Shown here piece after piece: positions 32,879 through 41,756 of a stretch of 64,000 nucleotides of DNA; the first letter of the stretch is position 1, and each line of letters begins with the position of its first letter. Source of the stretch: Plenodomus lindquistii (taxonomy: Eukaryota; Ascomycota; Dothideomycetes; Pleosporales; Leptosphaeriaceae); NCBI GenBank assembly GCA_025504975.1, contig JANUWI010000006.1, positions 1,240,001 to 1,304,000 on the forward strand, in the 5' to 3' direction. A program made the position numbers and the translations under genes. The notes under the pieces were generated by a model. It was not told the DNA's origin. It worked only from the letters and a program-made list of their open reading frames with translations, and did no database searches.

Positions 32879-33901
32879 ATGTCATGGATGGACTCATGGT
32901 CACGTCCTTCCAAACACGCAGTCACCCCGCCACCTCTCTACCTCACAGTTGGCGACACGGTTCCTTATTGCCACACCTGTGGTCGAGTTATCAGTGAGCG
33001 TCGCAAGACCCAAAATGCGACTGCAGTCAAATACTGTTCAGCACGCTGCAGAAACAGCAAGCCTGGACCCATCGACCGCAAGATCGAAGCAACGTTTGCA
33101 GCTCTACTTAATGGCGCTACTCCAGAGTCACTGAAAGAAAACTCTGGAGCAGATGCACCGCCCAAGGAATCTGCAAATGGTTCCGCGAAAGAGAAGGATC
33201 CGTTTGGCGGCAAGGGCGAGAAAGGCGAAAAGAAGCACAAGAAGAAGGGCTCCAAGTCATCCAAGGGAGAAACAAGGATCATTCTCGATTGCAGCACCGT
33301 AGAAGAGATCGTCTTCCAACGTGAAAAGGACCCAGAGAAGGTCTACGGTCGTCGCAAGAACCGAAAAGCTCGCTTTGTAGTCGAGAAACCAGAGGACTGG
33401 AAGAGCGTAGACATGGTCGACAAACCAGCGCTATCACAGAGCGATCCTACTACATCCTCCCAGCCAGAACATCCAGACTACAGCAGCGACGAAGACTCAA
33501 TGACCGACTCGGAAGACGAGCGCGAAGGTGGTGTAGTACTGGAATCGGCCAAACAACCCAACCCCAATCAACTCCCAGATGAAATCGAGTACGGCTATGG
33601 TGGTGGAAAGATCCGTCCGCCACAGGACCAAAACGATGTCAATGGTAGTGTAGGCGGCGAAAAGGGCTGGGCTGAGCGCATCGAAGAGACGGACGAGATG
33701 AAGCTGAAGCGGAGAGAGGGTCAAAAGAGAGCAGATGAGCGAGAAGCAGTGCGCAAGGCTGCGAGGAGAGGATGTGCTTTTGGATTTACGGTGGAGGGAG
33801 AGGACGAGAAGAGAAAATGCGAGGCAGTCATGAAAGGTGTGGTTGTTGAAGCAAGTTTCGCAAAGGGGGAGTGGGGGATTAGATGGCGGGAAAGGGTATA
33901 G
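32879..33901 (+). CDS. CxxC...CxxxC zinc-binding-like protein, 340 aa
   Basis: Intronless. The frame is open upstream but the first ATG in good context is 32879 (CCAAGATG). Near the N terminus Cys31, Cys34, Cys53 and Cys57 (YCHTCGRVISER ... KYCSARCRNSKPG) form a compact treble-clef-like zinc site seen in several fungal proteins of unknown function. The remainder is highly charged: a Lys-rich stretch (KGEKGEKKHKKKGSK), a short conserved-looking block (RIILDCSTVEEIVFQRE), an acidic Ser/Asp patch, and a C-terminal helical basic domain ending in WGIRWRERV. Basic segments and a zinc site suggest nucleic-acid or ribosome association, but this is inference. Confidence 0.85.
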   Translation: MSWMDSWSRPSKHAVTPPPLYLTVGDTVPYCHTCGRVISERRKTQNATAVKYCSARCRNSKPGPIDRKIEATFAALLNGATPESLKENSGADAPPKESANGSAKEKDPFGGKGEKGEKKHKKKGSKSSKGETRIILDCSTVEEIVFQREKDPEKVYGRRKNRKARFVVEKPEDWKSVDMVDKPALSQSDPTTSSQPEHPDYSSDEDSMTDSEDEREGGVVLESAKQPNPNQLPDEIEYGYGGGKIRPPQDQNDVNGSVGGEKGWAERIEETDEMKLKRREGQKRADEREAVRKAARRGCAFGFTVEGEDEKRKCEAVMKGVVVEASFAKGEWGIRWRERV

Positions 33902-34263
33902 ACAATGCCATTCATCAGCTTGAAAAGAGACTCCTTCATGAATTGTATGAGGGAGCAGAGCAACAACCGGACGTTTGGAGGCATGAAGGAAGGATGCTAG
34001 CTAAGCCCAATCAGATTTAGTGCGTGAAGTGGGCAGGCTGACATCACTTCGCCTGTACAGCCAATCTACTGTAACCTCAGCCTTGGATGGAGGCATACAA
34101 TGCGGCAAGCACTATGATCAGAAGGCTGTATGCATGTCAACGCCGATTCTATGTGCTCTGTGTCGTTTCCAGTATTGCTATTGGACTACAACCTACGATA
34201 GCTGAATTCGGCCGCTGGTCGTCCAGGACTTTGAGGCGCGGTCTGCCTCCGCCAGCCTTGGGA
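33902..34263. other. Spacer between two + strand genes
   Basis: 362 bases; 3' UTR of the left gene and upstream promoter of the right. An open frame from ATG 34087 ends at 34290 beside a GTAAGT, but a conserved TATA box inside it argues against a coding exon. Confidence 0.45.
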
Positions 34264-34270
34264 TATAAAG
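34264..34270 (+). promoter_or_regulatory. TATA box of C2H2 paralogue 1
   Basis: TATAAAG within GGGATATAAAG. The second paralogue has TATATAAG at the equivalent place, also after a TGCCTCC stretch. Conservation between the two promoters supports it. Confidence 0.6.
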
Positions 34271-34552
34271 ATTCACAGTTCGTGTTGTAAGTTCCTCTGC
34301 GTGCTACCTCTTCTTTCGCATCTGCACACGAACAAGCACCATCAGCCCCTCGCTTCGCCTATTTGGCGGAGCGTGCCAGGGTCGCGAGTAGCAACTGGTC
34401 AAGCAGGCCCAGCAAATCTAGCCTCGAACCTTCCAAAACACGTACCGAATCCTACTACTCCTTCCCGATCCTATTTCGACCCTGTTGCGATCTTTGTGCG
34501 CTCTATTTGGCCTCTCCAGCGTGGGAGTGCTTTCTTTTGGCCTTGAGTTTTC

Positions 34553-34576
34553 GGCGAAGGCCTCTTAGTCTTCGCC
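34553..34576 (+). promoter_or_regulatory. Leader stem-loop, paralogue 1
   Basis: GGCGAAG and CTTCGCC, fully complementary, enclose a 10-nt loop. The same stem with a different 11-nt loop occurs at 36580-36604 in the other paralogue, so the stem is kept while the loop diverged. It lies downstream of the TATA box, so it should be transcribed. Confidence 0.5.
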
Positions 34577-34624
34577 TTTACATTCACATCATTTTACGCC
34601 CATCATGCAGTAGTAGATCATTAT

Positions 34625-34711
34625 CAAAGACCACCGGGTTGAGGCCGTGTTCGACTTCGTTCTTCGTATCTCCTTACGAAGTCGAACACGACCTCAACCC
34701 GGTGGTCTTTG
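34625..34711. repeat. 36-bp inverted repeat with 15-nt loop
   Basis: Left arm 34625-34660 is the reverse complement of right arm 34676-34711 with one mismatch (G/C versus A). The right arm encodes the residues EVEHDLNPVVF of the downstream zinc-finger frame, so the left arm is an inverted copy of a piece of coding sequence. A short uORF (ATG CAG TAG) sits just before it at 34605-34613. Confidence 0.95.
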
Positions 34712-35506
34712 GCCGATACCTACTGCCGACAAATTCGAGTCGCCATCAAATCACGGGGACAAAGTCGATACCAGACCCTCAATACCACACGAAACCAGAC
34801 CTTCCGAATCCGCTCCCAATCGAAGACTACAATGCAAACGAAGATCCTTTCTTCACTCTCGACTCCGTTACGACCTACAGTGCTACGACGCCTTCTAGTG
34901 CCGCTACGCCCTATAGCGTTGCTTCCCCAGACACGCAATCGAATAGCACGGATTGGACAGGCACGGAAGACTGCTCAGAAACTACGATGTTGACACCTCT
35001 TTCCAGCGTGTCCAGCATTGACTCTCGCATCTACAATCAATACCAAGAGCCAAGCAGCTTCGATGACAGCAATCGCCACACTCCAGAAATCCCATCTCCA
35101 CGGTCCATCTCTCAACCGTCCACTGCAGAACACTCGTCTCAGTCCAAGAGCCCCATAAACCCAAATCTCGCATGTACCCATTGCGATCAGATCTTCAACC
35201 GCCCATGCGACCTAACGTAAGTCACATACCAACATCAATATACCAAAGTAGAAACTAACGGAACCACTTCATAGGGCGCACAGGAATTTGAAGCATATTC
35301 GCCGCTTTGCTTGTAAGCATGAGGGATGCGAATGGGCTTTCTTCCTGGCGACTGATCTACATCGTCATCAGCGGACGCATCAAGCTCGCAGGACTCTGGT
35401 CCTGTGTAGTGAGCCAGATTGTGATAAGGTCTTCACTAGGAGGGATAATATGCTTAAGCATTGTGGAAGAGTGCATCATGTCGGGAAGCATTCATCGAGG
35501 CAGTGA
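34669..35506 (+). CDS. C2H2 zinc-finger protein, paralogue 1 (5' end unresolved)
   Basis: Exon ...-35216 joins exon 35275-35506 across a 58-nt intron (GTAAGT, CTAAC, ATAG). Three fingers follow a Ser/Thr/Pro-rich region: CTHCDQIF with HRNLKH completed across the splice; CKHEGC...HRHQRTH; CSEPDC...HCGRVH. They resemble the nearby paralogue at 36.8-37.3 kb in order, spacing and intron position. The reading frame is open from 34291 but the first in-frame ATG is only at 34987 (giving 153 aa), although 34669-34987 looks coding. The block SPYEVEHDLNPVV is shared with paralogue 2 mainly through synonymous-type differences. The true start may use an unseen exon or a non-AUG codon, or may have been lost when the inverted repeat formed. 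Probably a nuclear DNA-binding factor. Confidence 0.65.
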
Positions 35507-36395
35507 GTCTGATTTACCATCCGTAGCTGAAGTTTAGCTATATGAGCAGGGTAATGAAGTCATTTTCTTACACCACTTTGACATGAACTTGGTGACTGAT
35601 GCTTCGGAGCCGAGGGTGTATCTATGTTTGTGGCTCACAGGATCCTGCTTCTTCTGATCAATCTCGGTCTGTCGATCTTAAATCTGCATCGCCTTCAATA
35701 CCTTAAACTTTGCTGCTGCAATAGTATTCGATATAATCTCTGCATTACCTTATCCATCTATAAGATTCGAAAATAATGTTGAAGGCTGAAGCAATGACAG
35801 CAACACGCCACTGCTGGTAAGTACTGACCCAAAGCCTTGACTTATACACACGTACCCAGTCTGGAATACACGTTTCAGTTCTCGACAATGAATGTAGCTT
35901 ATAATGAAGCGAAACGCTCCACTAGGTCATAGGAAGACTGGTTGGTGGTTGTAAGGTTTTTCGGCTATCGTCATCATAAGGTGTATGTAAGATGTGACAT
36001 AGGAGTGCATACAAATCGTGTACGTGTTCTCAGCCAAATCGGGGGGTACCTTCTGATAGGTCTCTTGACAACTGCTGAGCCTGAATGTATGGTAGGAGGT
36101 TGGTCAGGTGATTCTTCTGGTACTTCGTGATATTGTCGAAGGCATACAGCATGGTCTAGTCTATATTGCGACTAGCTTATCTTGTCCAGGGAAGGCATAC
36201 AACAAGGCGCTCACCAACCTTGTAAGCCAATATCGTCACCCGCATCCATAGAGCGCAAAGATTAGCCTAACATCCTGTGAGGTGGCGCTTGGCTTTGGCT
36301 GTGCGTAGTGCTATGCCGCTGGCATGTCGCAAGTCGCGTCCTGACCCCCAGTACCACATGCGGCTTAGGCTTACTATGCCTCCAAGTCTTTCCGA
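35507..36395. other. Spacer with a decayed duplicate
   Basis: About 0.9 kb, AT-rich, without an open gene. It contains the RIP-like fragment listed separately; I could not identify the rest. Confidence 0.5.
35691..35819 (-). pseudogene. RIP-like degraded copy of the 3' end of the 38-40 kb gene
   Basis: These 129 bases align without gaps to 38216-38344, the last exon of the HSM3/PSMD5-like gene (both start GCCTTCAA and share AAGATTCGAAAA). By hand I count about 32 transitions and 5 transversions. About 28 of the transitions are C-to-T or G-to-A in this copy. That pattern is what repeat-induced point mutation leaves on a duplicate. The fragment has no long open frame. Confidence 0.7.
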
Positions 36396-36403
36396 TATAT
36401 AAG
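36396..36403 (+). promoter_or_regulatory. TATA box of C2H2 paralogue 2
   Basis: TATATAAG within CCGATATATAAGTCG, matching the position of the TATA box of paralogue 1 relative to the leader stem-loop. Confidence 0.6.
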
Positions 36404-36579
36404 TCGTAGGCACCGCCTCTCAAGTTCTTACCAAACACATCAATCCAGCAGCATTCACGCGAAGTTCACTGTCCATCTTGTCACCCGTCTATCTAATTAC
36501 CATACCCCTTAGCCACGCCATCTAGGCGTTTGGTGCTGGGGTCCAAAACCTACGCACACCTAATTACTCTCTTCGGTTC

Positions 36580-36604
36580 GGCGAAGGCACCAACAGTCTT
36601 CGCC
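36580..36604 (+). promoter_or_regulatory. Leader stem-loop, paralogue 2
   Basis: GGCGAAG ... CTTCGCC with an 11-nt loop; see the equivalent at 34553. The different loop lengths shift the frame, so this part is leader rather than coding. Confidence 0.5.
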
Positions 36605-36782
36605 GCCACTTTTATCCATTTCTTTTTTTCATGATCGTGATTCTTCGTTTACGAGATTCAGATCTACCGACAATTTTCCTCCCGAGCCCCCCGTCTTCTC
36701 GCCCTTCGTGTTTGAACATGGACTCAATCCCGTCGTACACCTGCCATACCTACGAGCGGTCTCATCGTCAACTGGAACATGC

Positions 36783-37261
36783 ATGGACTCCCCGCCTAGC
36801 AGTGACGATTTACAGTCCGGGTCCGGTTCAGCCTCGATCGAACCCGAATATTGTGTTATCCCGCAAGATGATTACGAAACAATCATCTCCAACGGCATGG
36901 GAGCAGTACCAGCTGTTGCTGACGTGCTGTCCCGGTCCACAGAACTACAATTGTTTCGGTGTGACATATGTGACCGAGATTTCAAGAGGACCTGCGACCT
37001 CAAGTAAGGACTTTGTACTACAGATCTATTCACGTACTGACAAAAGCTTCAAGTGACCATATCCGCCGTAAGCACATACGCCACCATGTATGCAACGTCG
37101 CAGGATGTTCAAGATCATTCAATCTCCGCGCAGATCTAACCCGTCACTCTCGTACCCACGACAAATCCTCAACGCGGCCTCGCTTCCAATGTAATTCTCC
37201 AGGCTGCGAGAAAACCTTCACGCGCAAAGACAATCTACTCAAGCACATCAAGAGCCACTAG
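36783..37261 (+). CDS. C2H2 zinc-finger protein, paralogue 2 (142 aa)
   Basis: Exons 36783-37003 and 37054-37261 flank a 50-nt intron and encode 142 residues from ATG 36783 (MDSPPSSDDLQS). Three fingers: CDICDRDF...HIRRKH, completed across the splice as in paralogue 1; CNVAGC...HSRTH; CNSPGC...HIKSH at the very C terminus. The preceding ~70 residues are Ser/Asp-rich. The frame stays open upstream without an ATG and contains SPFVFEHGLNPVV, shared with paralogue 1. Another ATG at 36718 in a different frame could enter this frame through a 65-nt intron (GTACAC...CTAG), giving almost the same N terminus (MDSIPSSDDLQS). Probably a small transcription factor; targets unknown. Confidence 0.75.
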
Positions 37262-38085
37262 GGTCGATACTAGTGGCATGAATCCTTTACCAGTTCTACC
37301 AGAGCTCGACAACTGCCATATACAGAGCTGCATCAAATCGGCCATCTCATGCCATGAGCTCTGGCGAGCTGGGACCCGTTTACCAGTCGGTAGGCAAAAT
37401 ACCATATATATTAGTGGGATTCTCACCAATATATATGGTATTTTGCCTACCGAGTTTCGCACTGTCCCAAGGGGCAGCCTCTAGGCCTAACAATGCTGGG
37501 CGAGATCGTGAGGGTCCAAGGTAATGTAAGTCTACCTTGGGCCAGGTTCGTGGCTAGACCTCGAAGAAGCTTGTATTATGGATCGTAACCCACCAGCAAA
37601 CTAGGTGCATACCACATAGCTCAGAGAAAGACACATGCCCCGACCAAATCCTGGATCGTTCGCCATGATGTGCGACGTTCGTTATTATTGGCACTCTGCA
37701 CATGGTCCAATACGACTATGTAGAGCAATTCAAAACCTGATCCAACCAGAATATCAAGACTGAGTGAATCGTTTTCTTCTACCTGCGCGTATGGACTGCG
37801 AACGCGTCACTCAGTGAGCACCCTTCGCCCGTCGATCTTCTTCGCACCATGGACATGATGACACTAGGTCACAGGATCATCGCCACATTGTAGAGCGCTC
37901 TTTCATAGACTTCAGATGAAGTCTCAGGTCGTTTCATATCAACGATCAGGTTGCAGAATTCGTTGATTACGAAAATAGCCCTTATCCACATCCCAAATCC
38001 ACCCGACATCGCGCGACAGTTTGGCATCTCATAACCCCGACCTATCAGATGCACCCTGCATTCACGACGCTAACAAATAACGACC
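37262..38085. other. Spacer with hairpin element
   Basis: 824 bases between convergent coding ends. Apart from the hairpin at 37387-37453 I see nothing recognisable. Confidence 0.5.
37387..37453. repeat. Perfect 26-bp inverted repeat hairpin
   Basis: Arms 37387-37412 and 37428-37453 are exact reverse complements (TCGGTAGGCAAAATACCATA and on), enclosing a 15-nt loop that can itself pair GTG with CAC. Further out, TGGGAC and GTCCCA can also pair. It may be a miniature inverted-repeat element or a 3'-end hairpin of the zinc-finger gene ending at 37261. Confidence 0.95.
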
Positions 38086-40058
38086 TCAAAGTTCCAACGT
38101 CCCAATCCTACTCCCCACCGTCCCACCAACTCCCCAAACCCCCTCACCCACCCTCCGCCTCACGATACCAAGCACATCCGCCCTCCCACCGTCCTCTTCC
38201 AACCTCCTCCCCAACGCCTTCAACACCTCAAACTTCGCCACCGCAACAATATACGCCGCATTCTCCGCATCGCCCCGTCCACCCACAAGATTCGAAAACG
38301 ACGTCGCGGGCTTGAGCAACGACGGCAGCACACCACCGCTGATACTCGGATCGAGAATCACGTCTACGCCCGTCTTTGGGAAATTGGCGAGACGCGCGTA
38401 TGTGGTGTCGTTTGGGGGGATGTTGGGCAGGGGCTCGGTGGACCAGTTTGATGTGATGAGTGCGCGGATGAGGGACAGGGCTGCGAGGGCGTTGTCTTTC
38501 AAAGCGATCGTGTCCATGTGTTTTGTTATGTCTGCGAACATGGTGGGCTTTTTGCTGTAGAAGAGGGCGGTGAGAAGGCGGGCTAATACTGCTTCGGTAG
38601 TGCGGCGCTTGGCGTCGGTGCCGATGGACTCAGTTTGGGGGAATGTGATTTCTTCCTATACATGAGATTAGTAAGATGCGTATGGGAAGTTTTGCAGAGA
38701 ACTTACGTTTGGTGGTCCGTGGAGTACGGTCGCGAGAGTCTTCAGTGCGTCTGGGTTTGTTCGTGTAATGGGTAGATCCAAAATCACACATTCATCCCAC
38801 GCGAGTCCTGTGGGACGTTGAGGTACTAGAGTCGATCGAGGCATTGAGGCTATGATGCTGAGGTCGTTGGCTTCGCACTTGCGGATGTTGCGGTGCACGT
38901 AATCCCGAATAGTGGGCATCTCTGGGCTGTTCTCAAAGTTCTCAGGGTAGGTCGAGGCATAATCGCTAATGTACTGCGAAGTTCGACTGCTGAGGAATGA
39001 ATGCTCCAGGCCAGGATTTTCTGACGTGTGGAAATCGACCAGACCCTTATGTATTCCCTCCTCTTTTACGAAGTCTAGGGAAAGACTTGAGTCGTAGTGT
39101 CTTTGTGAACGTCAGCAAAAATGTCTAGTTATCAAGGGATTGATAGTGCGTACGTCAGATGGGGCTTGGTTTTGACTGTGGTGATCAGTGCACAATAAAA
39201 GTTGATGAGTGTCATGTGCATGAGCATGTCATCCTCGGTGTCGACCATTTTGAGAGCAGCATAGTGTAAAAGGCCCTGCCCTTCCTTCACACCGACTTCA
39301 CGCTCGACGTCCAGACTGTGTGACGAGACAATGGTATCAAAATCCATTGCCCCAACGCGAGGCAGCCAAGACAACAGCCTGGCTTGCGCGATCGTCATAT
39401 CACGTTTGTTGAGAAGCGGTAGGGGCGGTGTCGAGAGCTGCTTGAGTGATGTGTAGTGGTAATAAAGTGAGCTGACGTCTCGGTCACTGAAGAGTCGTCG
39501 CCACATGGGTCCTGCGCCGTAAGTGTGAAGTGGCACATCTGCACCGGTTGATGTGGATATTGGGTCATTTTTGGAGACTCTCAGTAATGAAGTCAAGAGA
39601 TCTTCTGCTTGGGTTGCTACTCCAGCATCTTGAGTGCATAGCCAGAGGCGGACAATCGACGATATGGTTGTCGGTCGGTTGGCAAGAGCTTGTGCATCAG
39701 TGCTACTTGAAGCAGCCTTCTCGAGTAATGTGAGAATTAAGGTATGAAACGGTGTAGCTTGGAGGTCAAGTGCTATCTCGAAGTCGATATCTTTGATGTC
39801 TTCAAACCGGTAAGGCTCAGCCAGCTTGATGATGAAGTGTAGGAGTGGGGGAGGGTCCTGTTGAAGTTTGGGTAAGAGGGCTGCTATCTGGAGGAAAAGC
39901 GGCCTCGTTTCCTTCCAAATTTGTTCTCGATATTCTAGAGTGTTGGTGAGAACCTCACATTGCTCCAGTAAGTCTGTGTCAAGGTGTGTGGTAGGATCCT
40001 CGTCGACTTTTTGCAGATGAGCCGACAGTTCGCTCAGGACCTCGGAAGGTGACGCCAT
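38086..40058 (-). CDS. HSM3/PSMD5-like proteasome assembly chaperone candidate
   Basis: Exons 39154-40058, 38707-39100 and 38086-38655 (introns 53 and 51 nt, CTGAC-type branch) encode 622 residues. The protein is an all-helical HEAT-like chain. The segments FEIALDLQATPFHTLIL, RLWLCTQDAGVATQAEDLL and YGAGPMWRRLFSDRDVSSLY match my recollection of the fungal HSM3 / mammalian PSMD5 (S5b) family, which binds Rpt subunits during assembly of the 26S proteasome base. Yeast Hsm3 was first named from mismatch-repair phenotypes. No catalytic motif. Its 3' end appears to be the intact counterpart of the degraded copy at 35.7 kb. The gene structure is firm; the family name is moderate. Confidence 0.72.
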
Positions 40059-40689
40059 TTTGATGTTCGATGTGAGGCGATGTGGTTGTCTGGATCGTGG
40101 TATGCCAGAGGTCAAGGTTTCTAAGAGTGGATACGGCGAGAACGGGTAGGTAAGGTGGCGGCTAGAACGTGTGTAAAGAGGGAAGCTTCTAGACTCGGCA
40201 CATGTGACTGCGCGTTTGTAGACGAAGTTGACGCGTACTTGGCAGCTTATTGTGTAAAGCACAAAAAATCGCGTCGTAGTTCTGGTAGGTAATGTCTGAT
40301 TCGATACCCTGCTCTGCCCCTCCGGACTGGTGCGCCACTTGAACTTCGAACCTCTTTGTTGTGCAAACTGTACAGTACACAGCTTGCTGCTTACTGGTCC
40401 AGGGTATGCCTGTCAAACAGAAAGACGAGGAGCGTACTTGTATACTTCTGCGACTCAGCGTTGTATGCACGTCATTCGCGTTGCGGCCTGGGGCAAGGTT
40501 TGGCGGGGAAGGTGCGAGGTGAGTGGTGAAAGCTCGCCTTGGGTGCCCCACCCTGGGCCGACCGCGGCTGCAGCTGCACCAAATAATTTCTGACTCGACG
40601 CCTCTTGCCGTTTCTCATTCTACGCTGCCGACAATCACCAAACTTATGGACGCAACTCGGTAGCAACATCGGCTCACACAAAAACAATC
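40059..40689. promoter_or_regulatory. Divergent promoter region
   Basis: 631 bases between divergent starts; both promoters. The frame of the left gene is open upstream of its ATG but looks non-coding. Confidence 0.5.
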
Positions 40690-41756
40690 ATGTCTGGCCG
40701 CGGAGGAAGAGGAGGCCGAGGCGGTGGACGAGGAGGCTTCAATCCGCGTTCTGGCACTGTGACGATCGCTGGCACCGAGCTGAACTGGGACCTGACAGGC
40801 CTCGAGATCCAGAAAGGGCCAGCCGAGCGCTTTCCTGTGAGCACCTTCTTTGCTTGTCGCGCACCACGTCGTTTCCTGGGCCTGTATTGCGCGTCGCTGG
40901 AATCGCCTTCTTGCAGTTTGTAGAGCGTATATTGTCCGCGCAAAGCAGATCATGTGGTTCCAGCCGCGGCGATGCCAGACCACCCTTCTAAGCCGCAGCC
41001 TTCCACGGCCAGCATCACGCGCAGCGCAACCTTGAACAACCCACTGAGACACGCACAGGAAGCACCACCACCACAGGCACCCCCGCCAACCGCCGATGAG
41101 GTGGGCATGGTCCAGCACCATCTGGCAGTGCGCGATCGCATCCATGAAGGGCCCTTCTACACGATCCTCAACGATGGCATGAAGAACGGCCTCAAGAGAA
41201 AGGCCAATGAGCATGCGCCTACCGAGGCCTCCCTATTCAATCCGTTTACCGACAACCAGACATACTCAGCAAAGTACCTCAAGGTCCGGAGGAGATTGCC
41301 CAAGTTGGATGCGCGACCGTATGGTGAGTCTGGTTCGAGCGAGAATGCCCAAATTCCATGGCTCAACCCTGCATAGTCACCGATCTGTTTCCTGCCGAGC
41401 TACGGCCAGTACTAGGCGGCACCACAGCAGATGGAACCACTCCAAAGAAGCGCAGAACACTAGGAGTCACCAAAGTCAACGCCGTCTCCCAAATCGAACG
41501 CCTCATCAAATCTGAGCAGAACAGGACCAACGAGGCAGAAGCTCGCGCCGAGGACGAGCTGGACGAAGACGCAGAGGAAGAAGAGGAGGAAGCTGATGAC
41601 GACAAGCCTGATGCAGTCGACGAGGAGGACAACTGGTCTGCTGCCTCCACCGACTCTGAGGAGTCAGATGATGATTACAACGCCGAACAGTACTTTGACA
41701 ATGGTGACGATGATGATATCGACGACGCAGATCCCTACGAAAACACATATGAGTAG
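40690..41756 (+). CDS. RPC31: RNA polymerase III subunit Rpc31/RPC7
   Basis: Exons 40690-40836, 40999-41323 and 41377-41756 encode 283 residues. The N terminus is a Gly/Arg-rich stretch (MSGRGGRGGRGGGRGG). The central core has RDRIHEGPFYTIL, NPFTDNQTYSAKY and RRRLPKLDARPY, hallmarks of the Rpc31 family, followed by FPAELRPVL. The C terminus is strongly acidic, as in all homologues. Rpc31 sits in the Rpc82-Rpc34-Rpc31 subcomplex of RNA polymerase III and is needed for initiation on tRNA and 5S genes. The first intron (162 nt, GTGAGC donor) has several possible acceptors. I chose CAG at 40996-40998, which keeps the frame; TAAG six bases earlier also would. Confidence 0.92.

Noticed and set aside
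34087..34290. 67-codon frame ending at a GTAAGT, possible first exon of zinc-finger paralogue 1
   Set aside because: A TATA box conserved with paralogue 2 lies inside it at 34264-34270, so transcription probably starts after it.
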